NCBI RefSeq assembly: GCF_900637555.1
Contig: NZ_LR134378.1
Span: forward strand, 754,001-818,000
Length of the DNA: 64,000 bases
Direction of reading: 5' to 3'
DNA from: Lautropia mirabilis
Lineage (GTDB): Bacteria; Pseudomonadota; Gammaproteobacteria; Burkholderiales; Burkholderiaceae_E
Within the stretch, counting starts at the first letter, position 1; each line of letters begins with the position of its first letter. A model generated the notes under the pieces. That model searched no databases. It had not been told where the DNA came from and worked only from the letters and a program-made list of their open reading frames with translations. The position numbers and the translations under genes were made by a program. Shown here piece after piece: positions 17,861 to 27,260 of this stretch.

Positions 17861-18802
17861 TCAGGCGTCCAGCGAGGCCACCTCGTTGCGGGTCTGCTGC
17901 ACGGCGGGCTGGGCCGGGCGTGCCCCGGTTGCATATATACCGGAGTGGGTGCTTGCTTCCTGGTAGACCGGCGTCGATGCGTTGCCTTGTGGGTTCGCGT
18001 GTGCAGTGCCCGCGGGCTGGGAGGGGCTGGGCGCTTCCGCCGCGATGGTAGTGCTGGAAGTCGTGCCGGCTGACGAGGCCGGCATCGAGGCTGCCGCGTC
18101 CGCGCTCTGAGCAGCGGCTTCCTGCGCGGCGGCGGTTTCCTGCGCCTGCTGCTGCAGCATGCGCCAGGCACGCTGCTGGGCCATGGCCTGCAGGTAGACG
18201 ATCTGCTCGGCGGCGTCGGCGTCTCCCCGGTGGATGGCCTTCATCAGCGTGCGGTATTCGGCCATGGACTGGCGCAGTCGGTTTTCGGGCAGCGGCATCA
18301 GGGTGCGCACCATCTGCAGGAAACGGCCCAGGTCGGTGATGGAGCGAGTGAGCCAGGGGTTGGCCGCCATGGCCTGCAGGCGCTCGTGGAAACCGTCCAC
18401 AGCACGGTAGTAGTCGGCCAAGCGATTGCCGGTGACGGCGTTCTCCAGGCTGGCCAGCAGGGTGTCCAGCGCTGCGATGTCCTCGGGGGTCTGGCGGCGC
18501 ACGGCCTCGGCCGCACAGCGGCTCTGCAGCAGGCCCAGCACGGGGAAGAGGCTTTCAGCCTCGCTGGCACTCAGTTCGATGACGAAGGCGCCCCGCCCCG
18601 GCACCAGGCGGACCAGTCCTTCATGAGCCAGCACCTTCAGGGCCTCGCGCAGCGGGGTGCGGGAGGTGCCCAGGCGGGCGGACAGCCCCAGTTCGTCGAT
18701 GCGCTCACCGGGCGGCAGGCTGCGTTCGTAGATCATCTCGCGCAGTCGATCGGTGACTTCAACGTGCAGGGACGAGCGGGAGATCTTGTAGTTGGCGTCC
18801 AT
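17861..18802 (-). CDS. GntR/FadR-type regulator with long C-terminal tail
   Basis: This 313-residue transcriptional regulator has an N-terminal winged helix (residues about 10-75: LPPGERIDELGLSARLGTSRTPLREAL, VRLVPGRGAFV) and a following FCD effector domain to about residue 225. FCD domains usually bind organic acids. The last 85 residues are Ala/Ser/Thr/Pro-rich, low-complexity and atypical for the family. ATG 18802 is the conserved-looking start. It is divergent from argS, with a 310-bp intergenic region where it may act. The regulated pathway cannot be inferred. Confidence 0.85.
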   Translation of the reverse strand: MDANYKISRSSLHVEVTDRLREMIYERSLPPGERIDELGLSARLGTSRTPLREALKVLAHEGLVRLVPGRGAFVIELSASEAESLFPVLGLLQSRCAAEAVRRQTPEDIAALDTLLASLENAVTGNRLADYYRAVDGFHERLQAMAANPWLTRSITDLGRFLQMVRTLMPLPENRLRQSMAEYRTLMKAIHRGDADAAEQIVYLQAMAQQRAWRMLQQQAQETAAAQEAAAQSADAAASMPASSAGTTSSTTIAAEAPSPSQPAGTAHANPQGNASTPVYQEASTHSGIYATGARPAQPAVQQTRNEVASLDA

Positions 18803-19112
18803 GGATAGGGGAGGCGGGCTGTCGAGGAAAAATGTAACGGCGGTATTGTAACGATCCGCGCATGCTGAATGCAGAACGCAGTGTCTGTCTTTGTATGCAC
18901 CGGCAAATCCGTCAAGGATCCGAGACAGGGTGAGTGCTGCGCAGAGGCAGGCGCTGCCTGAGCGGCACGCCGGAACATGAGCCCGGCCCTCGCATCGACG
19001 CCGACGGAGCGCGACGCGAGTGGGCGTGGCCAGGCGCCGGCTGTCGGCCCGCCGCGTCAGGGGCAGCCCACAGCGGCCGCCCAAAATGGCGTGCAGGCTC
19101 TAGAATCCGGGG
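18803..19112. other. Divergent intergenic region, GntR regulator / argS
   Basis: 310 bp separate the divergent starts. The half next to the regulator (18830-18910) is AT-richer and probably holds promoters. No hairpin terminator or small gene was recognised. Confidence 0.5.
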
Positions 19113-20840
19113 ATGCTTCCAACACAATTGAATGAATTGCGCCAGCTTCTGGCGCACACGATGCAGGCCATCGGGGTCGAGGCTGAGCTGGCGGCGTCGG
19201 TGACGCCTTCGCTTGAGCGCCCCCGGCAGGCCGACCATGGGGATCTGGCCACCAACCTGGCCATGCAGCTGGCCCGTCCGCTGAAGAAGTCGCCGCGCGC
19301 GGTGGCCGAACAGCTGGTGGCCGCGTTGATGGAACAACCCGGTGCGACCGATCTCATCGCCCAGGCCGAGATTGCCGGCCCGGGCTTCATCAACTTCCGG
19401 CTCACGCCCGCCGCTCACCAGCGCGTGGTGCACGAGGTGCTGACCCAGGGTGAACAGTTCGGGCAGCAGCCGTCCAACGGCCAGCAGGTGATGCTGGAAT
19501 TCGTCTCGGCCAATCCCACCGGCCCGCTGCACGTGGGCCATGGCCGCCAGGCGGCACTGGGCGACGTGCTGGGCAACCTTCTGGCCTCGCAAGGCTGGAA
19601 GGTTCACCGCGAGTTCTATTACAACGACGCCGGCGCGCAGATCCACAACCTGGCGCTGTCGGTGCAGGCACGTGGGCGCGGCATTTCGCCGGATGATCCG
19701 TCCTTCCCGGCCGATGGCTACCGCGGCGACTATATCGCCGAGATCGCCCGGGCCTTCGTGGCCCGCGAGACGGTTCAGGTGAATGGCCAGCCGCCCGAGA
19801 CGGCCACAGGTGATCTGGATGACCTGGATGCAGTGCGCCGCTTTGCGGTGGCCTGCCTGCGTCGTGAACAGGACCTGGACCTGGCGGCCTTTGGCGTGTC
19901 GTTCGACCGTTACTACCTGGAGTCGTCGCTCTACACCGACGGCAAGGTGGAAGAGGCCGTGGCGCGACTGGTGGCCGGCGGCCACACCTTCGAGCAGGAC
20001 GGCGCGCTGTGGCTGCGCACCACCGACTACGGTGACGACAAGGACCGCGTGATGCGCAAGTCCGAAGGCGGCTACACCTATTTCGTGCCGGACGTGGCCT
20101 ATCACCTGGGCAAGTGGCAGCGGGGTTTCACCCAGGCCATCAACATCCAGGGTTCGGATCACCACGGCACGGTGGCGCGGGTTCGCGCCGGGCTGCAGGC
20201 GCTGGACATGGGCATCCCGAAGGGCTACCCGGACTACGTGCTGCACAAGATGGTGCGCGTCATGCGCAACGGCGAGGAGGTGAAGATCTCCAAGCGTGCG
20301 GGCAGCTACGTCACGCTGCGTGACCTGATCGAGTGGTCGGGCGGCGGGGACGAGACCCGGGGGCGCGACGCCGTGCGCTTCTTCCTGATTTCCCGCAAGG
20401 GCGACACCGAGTTCACCTTCGATGTGGACCTGGCGCTGTCGCGCTCGGACGAGAACCCCGTCTATTACGTCCAGTATGCCCATGCCCGGATCTGCTCGAT
20501 CCTGGCGCAGGCGGCGGAGCGTGGTGGCCAGTCGGCCGGCGCGGAGGGACGCGGGGCGCACATCGACCGGCTGACGGCACCGACCGAATACGCGCTGATG
20601 GCACGCATGGCGGCTTTCCCGGCCATGCTGACCGAGGCTGCGCGTGAACTGGCGCCGCATCAGCTGGCCTATTATCTGAAGGATCTGGCTGCCGACTTCC
20701 ATGCGTTCTACAACGCCGAACGCGTGCTGGTGGACGATGCCGAACTGCAGTCGGCGCGGATGGCGCTGCTGGAGGCCGTGCGGACGGTCCTGCGGCGCGG
20801 CATGGCGCTGATCGGCGTGTCGGCGCCGGAACGGCTGTGA
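19113..20840 (+). CDS. argS: Arginyl-tRNA synthetase
   Basis: The 575-residue class I synthetase charges tRNA-Arg. The HIGH signature appears as [12 protein letters not shown], and the KMSKS-equivalent is VKISKRAG, as usual in ArgRS. The N-terminal Add-1 domain (about 1-110) and the C-terminal DALR anticodon-binding domain ([13 protein letters not shown]) are present. It starts an apparent operon with a SPOR-domain protein 22 bp downstream. Confidence 0.98.
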   Translation: MLPTQLNELRQLLAHTMQAIGVEAELAASVTPSLERPRQADHGDLATNLAMQLARPLKKSPRAVAEQLVAALMEQPGATDLIAQAEIAGPGFINFRLTPAAHQRVVHEVLTQGEQFGQQPSNGQQVMLEFVSANPTGPLHVGHGRQAALGDVLGNLLASQGWKVHREFYYNDAGAQIHNLALSVQARGRGISPDDPSFPADGYRGDYIAEIARAFVARETVQVNGQPPETATGDLDDLDAVRRFAVACLRREQDLDLAAFGVSFDRYYLESSLYTDGKVEEAVARLVAGGHTFEQDGALWLRTTDYGDDKDRVMRKSEGGYTYFVPDVAYHLGKWQRGFTQAINIQGSDHHGTVARVRAGLQALDMGIPKGYPDYVLHKMVRVMRNGEEVKISKRAGSYVTLRDLIEWSGGGDETRGRDAVRFFLISRKGDTEFTFDVDLALSRSDENPVYYVQYAHARICSILAQAAERGGQSAGAEGRGAHIDRLTAPTEYALMARMAAFPAMLTEAARELAPHQLAYYLKDLAADFHAFYNAERVLVDDAELQSARMALLEAVRTVLRRGMALIGVSAPERL

Positions 20841-20862
20841 ACGGCCACGGCTGGGAGGTTTG

Positions 20863-21636
20863 ATGCAGATCGACAATCCAATGATGCCGATGAACCGGGG
20901 TGATGCCCCGATGGCGCAGGCGACTGCCCGGCTGGCAGCCGCCCGGGTGAACACGGCATGGCCCGCAGACCTGGAGGATGCTCGCCAGGCAGGCGAGTCC
21001 CGGCCCGGTTTCGTGGCACGCACGCCGCTGGCACGCCAGCGGGGCGGCACGATGCTGGGCCTGCTGCTGGGTCTGCTGATCGGCACCGGTGCAGCCGCGG
21101 GCGTGGCCTGGTACATCTACCGCTCGCCACTGCCCTTCATCACGCCGGTCGTGCAGGAGGGCAACCCGTCGGGGCTGAAGCCGGCGCCCGAGGTGCCCAA
21201 CCCGGTGCCCAGCGTCCAGCCCCAGGCCGGTCAGCTGCCTGACCCCAACCAGGGCGCTTCCCGCCAACAGGTGATGCCGCAGCCGGATCCGCGCACCAAC
21301 CTGCAGTCGCAGGGGGTCTCCACAGTGGACGTGACCGGTGATGCAAGCGGACAGCCGACCGATGATCTGCCCACCATGCCGCCGCAACAGCCTGCCATGG
21401 TGGGGGGCGGCTACATGCTGCAGGCCGGTTCCTTCCGGCGCGTGGCCGATGCCGAGCGCCTGAAGGGCAACCTTGCGCTGCGCGGTCTGGAAGCGCGGGT
21501 GGAGCAGGGCAACGTGAATGGCCAGACGGTGTATCGGGTCCGGATCGGGCCGTATCCGTCGCTGCAGGACACCAACCAGGTGCGCGCCGATCTGGCCGAC
21601 GAGGGTATCGAAGCGGCCGTGGTGCGCGGGCGCTGA
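20863..21636 (+). CDS. SPOR-domain membrane protein (FtsN-like)
   Basis: This 257-residue bitopic protein has an N-terminal cytoplasmic segment of about 60 residues, one transmembrane helix (about 64-86, MLGLLLGLLIGTGAAAGVAW) and a Pro/Gln-rich periplasmic linker. A C-terminal SPOR domain (about 180-257: YMLQAGSFRRVADAERLKGN, YRVRIGPYPS) binds denuded peptidoglycan at the septum. The layout is that of FtsN, and betaproteobacteria often carry it directly downstream of argS. ATG 20863 follows GGGAGG. A role in cell division is inferred from the domain and position. Confidence 0.85.
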   Translation: MQIDNPMMPMNRGDAPMAQATARLAAARVNTAWPADLEDARQAGESRPGFVARTPLARQRGGTMLGLLLGLLIGTGAAAGVAWYIYRSPLPFITPVVQEGNPSGLKPAPEVPNPVPSVQPQAGQLPDPNQGASRQQVMPQPDPRTNLQSQGVSTVDVTGDASGQPTDDLPTMPPQQPAMVGGGYMLQAGSFRRVADAERLKGNLALRGLEARVEQGNVNGQTVYRVRIGPYPSLQDTNQVRADLADEGIEAAVVRGR

Positions 21637-21802
21637 TCCCTGCGGGCTTCGTCCGGGAGGGGAGCCAACCCTGCCGTTGGTCGGTTGCGAACTGCCACTG
21701 ATGGTTGGCGAGGTGTAACGGTCTGATGCAGGGTAAACCGGCTCGACGCCTCCTTCGTTGCTGCGGATGACCTTCGGCCCCCAGGCCGGACGCTCCTTCG
21801 CC

Positions 21803-21830
21803 GGGAACCTTTACGGTTCCCCCAGTTTTT
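21803..21830 (+). terminator. Terminator after argS-SPOR operon
   Basis: Hairpin GGGAACC/GGTTCCC (21803-21821) followed by CCAGTTTTT, located 50 bp before dsbA. Confidence 0.75.
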
Positions 21831-21881
21831 CACGATGCCTGGAAAGGCTTTCCGGGTGTCGCCTCTTTCAGGATGGGTCTC

Positions 21882-22547
21882 ATGAATCGCAAACAGTTCC
21901 TCTTGACGCTTTCCGCAGCTGGCCTGGCCCTGGCGCTGATGCCCGCTGGCGCCGCTCTGGCGCAGCAGTCGATCAGCAGCAAGGATTTCCAGGCGCTGTC
22001 GGGGCATGTGCCCACCGAGGCCGCGCCGGGCAAGATCGAGGTGGTGGAGTTCTTCTGGTATGGCTGCCCCCACTGCTATGCCTTCGATCCGACCATCTCG
22101 GCCTGGAGCAAGCGCAAGCCCGAGGACGTGGTCTTCCGCCGTGTGCACGTGCCCTTCTTCAGCCGTCCGCACCAGCAGATGTTCTATGCACTGCAGGCCA
22201 TCGGCCGCGAGGACGATGACACCCGCAATGTGATCTTCGAGGCCATCCAGAAGCAGCGCAAGCCCATGCAGCAGCTGGACGAGATGAAGGAAGTGCTGGC
22301 CGCCGCCAAGGTGGATCCGAAGGCCTTCGAGAATGCCTACAACTCGTTCGGCGTGAAGACGCAGATCCAGCGCGCCAACAAGCTGGCCACCGCCTATGGC
22401 ATCGACGGCGTGCCGACGCTGGGCATCAATGGCCGCTATACCACCAGCCCGTCGGTGGCGGGCAGCAACGAACGGGCCATCGTGGTGCTGGATGAGCTGA
22501 TCCAGCGCGAACGCGGCCAGCAAGGCGCCGACGGCGCCGGCAAGTGA
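21882..22547 (+). CDS. dsbA: Thiol:disulfide interchange protein DsbA
   Basis: This periplasmic oxidase introduces disulfide bonds into secreted proteins. A signal peptide with AxA cleavage (GAALAQQ, about residue 28) precedes a thioredoxin fold with the active site FFWYGCPHCYAF. The cis-proline loop is GVPTLGING. The 221-residue length fits betaproteobacterial DsbA. ATG 21882 is preferred because AGGATGGG lies upstream; ATG 21873 is too close to it. The adjacent SDR gene starts 5 bp after the stop. Confidence 0.95.
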   Translation: MNRKQFLLTLSAAGLALALMPAGAALAQQSISSKDFQALSGHVPTEAAPGKIEVVEFFWYGCPHCYAFDPTISAWSKRKPEDVVFRRVHVPFFSRPHQQMFYALQAIGREDDDTRNVIFEAIQKQRKPMQQLDEMKEVLAAAKVDPKAFENAYNSFGVKTQIQRANKLATAYGIDGVPTLGINGRYTTSPSVAGSNERAIVVLDELIQRERGQQGADGAGK

Positions 22548-22551
22548 GTTG

Positions 22552-23400
22552 ATGGCGGCCGGCCGCGACAGCGCCGCATCGTCCCCGGTGCGACGCATCG
22601 TCATCACGGGCGCATCCAGCGGCCTGGGGCGGACGCTGGCCACCGAGCTGGCCCTACGTTTTCCGGGCAGCACGATGCTGCTGCTGGCCCGTCGCGCCGA
22701 CCGGCTGGCCGAACTGGCCGCTGACCTGCCGCAGGTGCAATGCGTCTGCGAAACGGTGGACATCACCGACCACGAGCGGCTTTCCGGCATCTGCCGGCGC
22801 TTCGTGACCGAGCACGGTGCGCCTGACATCGTGATTGCCAACGCGGGCATCAGTGTGGGCACACTCACCGACGAGCCGGAAGATCGGGCCGTCTTTGCCC
22901 GCATCCTGGCCGTGAACGTGCAGGGTGTCTTCGACAGCTTTGCCCCCTTCCTGGACGCCATGAAGGCGGCCCGCCGGGGCACGCTGGTGGGCATTGCCAG
23001 CGTGGCCGGCGTGCGGGGCCTGCCCGGATCGGGCGCCTACAGCGCCAGCAAGGCGGCCGTGGCCGTCTATCTGGAAAGCCTGCGGCTGGAAATGCGGCCG
23101 TTTGGCGTCTCGGTCGTCACCATCTCGCCGGGGTTCATCGATACCGACATGACCCGGATCAACCCCTATCACATGCCCTTCCTGATGCCGGCGCCACGCT
23201 TTGCGCAGGTGGCGGTGGATGCCATTCTGGCGCGCCGGCGCCGGATCGTGATTCCCTGGCAGATGGGATGGGTGGCCAGGCTGCTGCGCATCCTGCCGGC
23301 CTGGCTCTATGACCGCCTGTTTGCCAACAGTCTGCGCAAGCCGCGTCAGGGAGAGATTCCGCCGTCCGGTACGGGCGGAGCGGACAGCCCGCGCCATTGA
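22552..23400 (+). CDS. Short-chain dehydrogenase/reductase
   Basis: This classical SDR of 282 residues has a GASSGLGR cofactor loop, the NAG strand (VIANAGISVG) and the catalytic triad Ser-Tyr-Lys in the YSASKAA context. After the core, a C-terminal extension contains a hydrophobic patch (WQMGWVARLLRILPAWLYDRLF), suggesting membrane association. The substrate is unknown. It starts 5 bp after dsbA, so co-transcription is likely, and its stop overlaps the next reading frame. Confidence 0.88.
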   Translation: MAAGRDSAASSPVRRIVITGASSGLGRTLATELALRFPGSTMLLLARRADRLAELAADLPQVQCVCETVDITDHERLSGICRRFVTEHGAPDIVIANAGISVGTLTDEPEDRAVFARILAVNVQGVFDSFAPFLDAMKAARRGTLVGIASVAGVRGLPGSGAYSASKAAVAVYLESLRLEMRPFGVSVVTISPGFIDTDMTRINPYHMPFLMPAPRFAQVAVDAILARRRRIVIPWQMGWVARLLRILPAWLYDRLFANSLRKPRQGEIPPSGTGGADSPRH

Positions 23401-23432
23401 CGGACCGGAAGGTTCCGGGGAGTATCGAACGA

Positions 23433-24635
23433 GTGTCTACAGTGAAGAACCGGCCGGGCTGGTGGGTGTCCGTGAGTACGGCGGCCCTGCTGGGCTGCCT
23501 GTCCGCAGGCTGCGCCAGCGGCAACCCGTCGCGCGGGGGCGGCTACTACCTGGATGACGGCCCCGGCAAGCCGGACCCTGAGCGGGTGGCCCGCCTGATG
23601 CGCGAGCCCGATCCGGTGCCGAAGCACGAACCGCTGCTGGCCCGGGCCAATCGCCCCTATCGGGTGATGGGACAGGACTTTGCACCCATGACCGAACGCA
23701 AGCCCTACAAGAAACAGGGCGTGGCGTCCTGGTATGGGCAGCGCTTTCACGGCAAGCCCACGTCCACGGGCGAAACCTACGACATGTACCAGATGACGGC
23801 CGCTCACCCGACGCTGCCGCTGCCCAGCTACGCGCGCGTCACGCGGCTGGACAACGGCCGTTCGGTGGTGGTGCGCGTCAACGATCGGGGACCGTTCCTG
23901 CGTGGGCGGCTGATCGACCTGTCCTACCTGGCGGCCAGCAAGCTGGGCTATGTGGGCAAGGGGCACGCCGAGGTCGAGGTGGAACTGCTCAATCCCGCGG
24001 ATGCCGGCAAAGGCCGCACGCTGACGGCCCAGCCTGGCGTCAGGGCGGTCCCCGTTCAGGCCCGCACGCTGCCGGCGGTCTCGCTGGCCCGCGCCGAACT
24101 GGACCTGCCGGGGGATGAAGGCGCCGCTGCGGACAAGGAGCTTGCGCCGGCGGAGCCACCCCGGGTGGATGAACGCGCCGGCGTGGCGGGTAGCAACAGC
24201 GGTGATCCAGGGCCTTCCGCCCTGACGGCGGACAACGGCAGCCAAGGGGGTGACGCCTTCCCGACAGCGGAAGCGATGGCTCCCGAGAGCCGGCGGGCTG
24301 CCCCTGGAGAGCAGGGCGCAGTCCCGGCCCCGAACCGGCCTTCGGCCAGGACGCAGACCGCCCCCTCGGCGCCAGTCCGAGCCCGTCGTGCCGCCGAAGG
24401 CGACAGCGGCTGGTTCCTGCAGCTGGGCGTGTTCCGTCAGCTGGACAATGCCCTGCGCGTGCAGCGCGAGCAGATGGCGCGCTCCACCCCGTCCGATCCG
24501 CCGGTGGAGCTGGTTCAGCGCGGCGACCAGTATCGTGTGCTGCTGGGGCCCTATGCCGACGAGGCCGATGCGCGCGCCGTGGCCGCCGACATCGGCCAGC
24601 GCACCGGACACAAGCCGGGGGTCTCGCGCCAATAG
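23433..24635 (+). CDS. rlpA: Septal ring lytic transglycosylase RlpA
   Basis: The protein is a lipoprotein: a signal sequence ends in the lipobox LSAGC. It is followed by a double-psi beta-barrel (about 95-190: GVASWYGQRFHGKPTSTGE, VRVNDRGPFLRGRLIDLSY), where the second block includes the catalytic Asp of RlpA-type transglycosylases. A low-complexity Ala/Pro linker then leads to a C-terminal SPOR domain (FLQLGVFRQLDNAL, YRVLLGPYADEADA). RlpA cleaves stem-peptide-free glycan at septa. The GTG start at 23433 is chosen from GGGGAG upstream; GTG 23442 and TTG 23397 are alternatives. Confidence 0.93.
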   Translation: MSTVKNRPGWWVSVSTAALLGCLSAGCASGNPSRGGGYYLDDGPGKPDPERVARLMREPDPVPKHEPLLARANRPYRVMGQDFAPMTERKPYKKQGVASWYGQRFHGKPTSTGETYDMYQMTAAHPTLPLPSYARVTRLDNGRSVVVRVNDRGPFLRGRLIDLSYLAASKLGYVGKGHAEVEVELLNPADAGKGRTLTAQPGVRAVPVQARTLPAVSLARAELDLPGDEGAAADKELAPAEPPRVDERAGVAGSNSGDPGPSALTADNGSQGGDAFPTAEAMAPESRRAAPGEQGAVPAPNRPSARTQTAPSAPVRARRAAEGDSGWFLQLGVFRQLDNALRVQREQMARSTPSDPPVELVQRGDQYRVLLGPYADEADARAVAADIGQRTGHKPGVSRQ

Positions 24636-24656
24636 CAGGGCGATCGTTGTAAGTGC

Positions 24657-25586
24657 TTACTTGTCCCTGAGCGTGCTCTGATACAGCCTGTCTGCCTTGT
24701 CGCCACTGATACGGGCCGCCAGCTTGGCGGCCTGACGCGGCGGCATCGTCTCGCTCAGCACCTGCATGGCCTTCAGCCCCAGCACACTGGGCGCTGCGTC
24801 TGCGGCCTCGTCACTTTCCGGCTGGACCGGGGGGGCAAAGACCAGCAGTGCGAACTCGCCCCGGCAATGGTTGGCATCCGCCTGCAGCCACTCGGGCAGC
24901 GCAGCCAGCGGCATGCGCACGATCTGCTCGAAACGCTTGGTGAGTTCCCGTCCCACCACCACCTCGCGTTCGGCCTCCAGCGCCTGAAGCAGTTCCGCCG
25001 CCAGCGTCTCGATGCGATGTGGCGCCTCGAAGAGCATGAAGGCCTGCCCGCTGGCCGCCAGTGCCTGCAGCCGTTCCTGACGCAGGCGGGTACGGGTGGG
25101 CAGGAATCCCTCGAAGAAATAGCGCCCACCGGGCAGGCCGGCAGCGCTGAGCAGCGTGGTGGAGGCGCTGGCCCCGGGGACCGGCACGACGATGATGCCG
25201 GCAGCATGGGCTGCGGCCACCAGCAGGGCGCCGGGATCACTGATGCCGGGGGTGCCCGCATCGGTGATCAACGCCACCGATTCGCCGCCCCGGATGCGAT
25301 CCAGCACGCGTTCGGCCTGGCTTTCCTCGTTGTGGGCGTGCAGCGCCAGGCAGCGCGCGTGGCCGATGCCCAGCGACTGCAGCAGCGGTCGGCTGCTGCG
25401 GGTGTCCTCGGCGGCAATCCATGCAGCAGCCCGCAGCGTCCGTGCGGCGCGCGAGCTGATATCTTCGAGGTTTCCGATGGGCGTGGCCACTACATATAAT
25501 GCAGCGGCAAGCGCCGGAGAGGTTTCTGCTGGCGCAGGGACGATCCCTTCGGGATCGGGCCCGCCGGCAAACTGGCATGAGGGCAT
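24657..25586 (-). CDS. rsmI: 16S rRNA (cytidine1402-2'-O)-methyltransferase
   Basis: RsmI methylates the ribose of C1402 in 16S rRNA using SAM. The tetrapyrrole-methylase fold shows LYVVATPIGNLEDIS at the start, then AEDTRSSRPLL, LITDAGTPGISDPG, VPGASASTTLLSAAGLP, EAPHRI and GRELTKRFEQI, all diagnostic for RsmI. The ATG at 25586 shares two bases with the start codon region of the divergent gene. About 29 residues precede the conserved core, more than in E. coli, so translation might start further in, but no internal candidate is obvious. Confidence 0.96.
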   Translation of the reverse strand: MPSCQFAGGPDPEGIVPAPAETSPALAAALYVVATPIGNLEDISSRAARTLRAAAWIAAEDTRSSRPLLQSLGIGHARCLALHAHNEESQAERVLDRIRGGESVALITDAGTPGISDPGALLVAAAHAAGIIVVPVPGASASTTLLSAAGLPGGRYFFEGFLPTRTRLRQERLQALAASGQAFMLFEAPHRIETLAAELLQALEAEREVVVGRELTKRFEQIVRMPLAALPEWLQADANHCRGEFALLVFAPPVQPESDEAADAAPSVLGLKAMQVLSETMPPRQAAKLAARISGDKADRLYQSTLRDK

Positions 25587-25587
25587 G

Positions 25588-26664
25588 ATGCAGCGTCGAG
25601 ATTGGATGAAAGGAACCCTGCTGACCGCAGGGGCGACCATGGGAGCAGTCGCCGGCTGGCCGGGGCTGGCCCGCGCCGCGTCGGTGGAGCGGATCGGTCT
25701 ATTGTTACCCAAGTCCGGGCAGATCTATGGTCGTGCCGCGGCCGCGCTGAAAGCCGGCATCGAGACCGCCTTCCGCCGGCTGCCCAAGGGCTTTGCCATC
25801 GACATCTACGAGACCGACGAATCGGCCAAGCAGCTCACCGCCGCCTACCAGGGCATGCTGCGCCGGGGCACGTCGCTCGTCATCGGCCCGCTCACGCGCA
25901 ACGGCACGGCTGCGCTGGCCAGTTTCGGCGAAGTGCCCATCACCACGCTGGCCCTGAACCAGTTCGAGGGCGACGGCAGTGTGCCCTGGAACGTGTTGGT
26001 CTTCTCCATCGGCGTCGAGCAGGAGGCCGTGCAGGTGGCCGACATGGCCTTCCAGGCCATGCGTCGCAAGGCCAGCAACCCGAAGGCTCCGCGCGCCATC
26101 ATCATCACCGCGGCCAACCAGGTGGGACGCCGCGCCGCCTCGGTCTTCCATGGCCAGTGGCAGGCCCTGGGGGGCGAAGCCGACCTGCCCATCGAGCTGG
26201 AAGAAAGCGCGCTCTACAAGTTTCGCGAAGTCGCCAAGAAGGAACAGGGCGACCTCTATTTCCTTTCCATGGCCTCGCACCTGGCGCGCCCCGTCCGGAT
26301 GATCACGGGCCGGAACCAGCCGGCCTTTGGCACCTCGCAGATCTCCATCGGCGGGCCGGACGCCAAGACGCCCATTGGCGAACTGGATGGCATTCGGCTG
26401 GTGGAAATGCCGGCCATCATCCAGCCGCAGAGCTATGGGGCCCAGGGCTTCGAGGCGCCGCCCGAAGACTTCAGCCTGGAGATGCAGCGCCTCTACGCGC
26501 TGGGCATCGACGCGCTGCGTATCGGGCGCGAGATGTTCTCCGGGGCCACCACGCTGGACCTGAACGGCCTGACGGGCAAGCTGCGCTACGACGGCAGCTA
26601 CCCGGTCATTGAGCGCACGCTGCTGCCGGCCGAATATCGCAACGGGGTGCCTGTCGCCGTCTGA
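25588..26664 (+). CDS. LppC/LpoA-like penicillin-binding protein activator
   Basis: This 358-residue periplasmic protein belongs to the LppC family, which has the fold of type I periplasmic binding proteins (RIGLLLPKSGQIYGRAAAAL, VIGPLTRNGT). E. coli LpoA of this family activates PBP1A; here only the C-terminal LppC domain exists, with no TPR-like N-domain. The signal sequence starts with an RRDWMKG motif resembling a Tat signal and ends ARA-A. No lipobox cysteine is seen, so the protein may be soluble. ATG 25588 follows GAGGG; ATG 25585 is also possible. It is followed by yraN and dolP, as in many proteobacteria. Confidence 0.85.
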   Translation: MQRRDWMKGTLLTAGATMGAVAGWPGLARAASVERIGLLLPKSGQIYGRAAAALKAGIETAFRRLPKGFAIDIYETDESAKQLTAAYQGMLRRGTSLVIGPLTRNGTAALASFGEVPITTLALNQFEGDGSVPWNVLVFSIGVEQEAVQVADMAFQAMRRKASNPKAPRAIIITAANQVGRRAASVFHGQWQALGGEADLPIELEESALYKFREVAKKEQGDLYFLSMASHLARPVRMITGRNQPAFGTSQISIGGPDAKTPIGELDGIRLVEMPAIIQPQSYGAQGFEAPPEDFSLEMQRLYALGIDALRIGREMFSGATTLDLNGLTGKLRYDGSYPVIERTLLPAEYRNGVPVAV

Positions 26665-26725
26665 GCCCCAATTTTTAGGGGGTTTCCGGCGAAGCAGGCG
26701 CTCACCAACCGGATGATGGGCTGCG

Positions 26726-27091
26726 ATGAACGACACACCGCGCCTGACACCGCGCCAGCGGATCGGCAACGAGGCCGAGCAGCAGGCCCGCGAGCATCTG
26801 CAGCAGGCCGGCCTGCGCCTTGTCGCGGCCAACGTCCGCTACAAGGTGGGCGAGATCGACCTGATCATGCGGGACGGCCAGACCGTGGTCTTCGTCGAGG
26901 TGCGTAGTCGCCGCTCCATGGCCTGGGGCGGCGCGGCCGCCAGCGTGGACTTCCGCAAGCAGCAGCGCATCCAGCGCGCCGCCCAGTGCTGGCTGCAATC
27001 ACGCTTTGCCGGCCGTGGCTGGCCCGAGTGCCGCTTCGATGTCGTGGCCATCGAGGGCGGGCAGCTGACGTGGATCCGTCAGGCGTTCTGA
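26726..27091 (+). CDS. yraN: YraN/UPF0102 endonuclease-like protein
   Basis: This 121-residue protein has the UPF0102 pattern: GNEAEQQAREHLQQAGL, the nuclease-fold strand EIDLIMRDGQTVVFVEVRSR with Asp and Glu/x/Lys-type residues (here EVR), and the C-terminal RFDVVAIEGG. It resembles Holliday-junction-resolvase-like nucleases, but its biochemical role is not established. It keeps the ancestral position after the lpoA-like gene. Confidence 0.93.
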   Translation: MNDTPRLTPRQRIGNEAEQQAREHLQQAGLRLVAANVRYKVGEIDLIMRDGQTVVFVEVRSRRSMAWGGAAASVDFRKQQRIQRAAQCWLQSRFAGRGWPECRFDVVAIEGGQLTWIRQAF

Positions 27092-27260
27092 GCGTCTGAA
27101 GGCGCTTGCCGCATCACAGCCCCCCTGAAAAGTCCATGGAGCCGCCGTTACCGTCAGCAGTTTGTAACGTTTCGATGCGTGGGCCACAACAGCAGCCGAC
27201 GAACGGGCGAAATCCGGCCGGGCTTTCTATAATCGGACCAACGCTATCAGGAGAGTTCGG

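Noticed and set aside
21637-21880. Riboswitch before dsbA
   Set aside because: Only a terminator hairpin is convincing; no conserved aptamer core was recognised.
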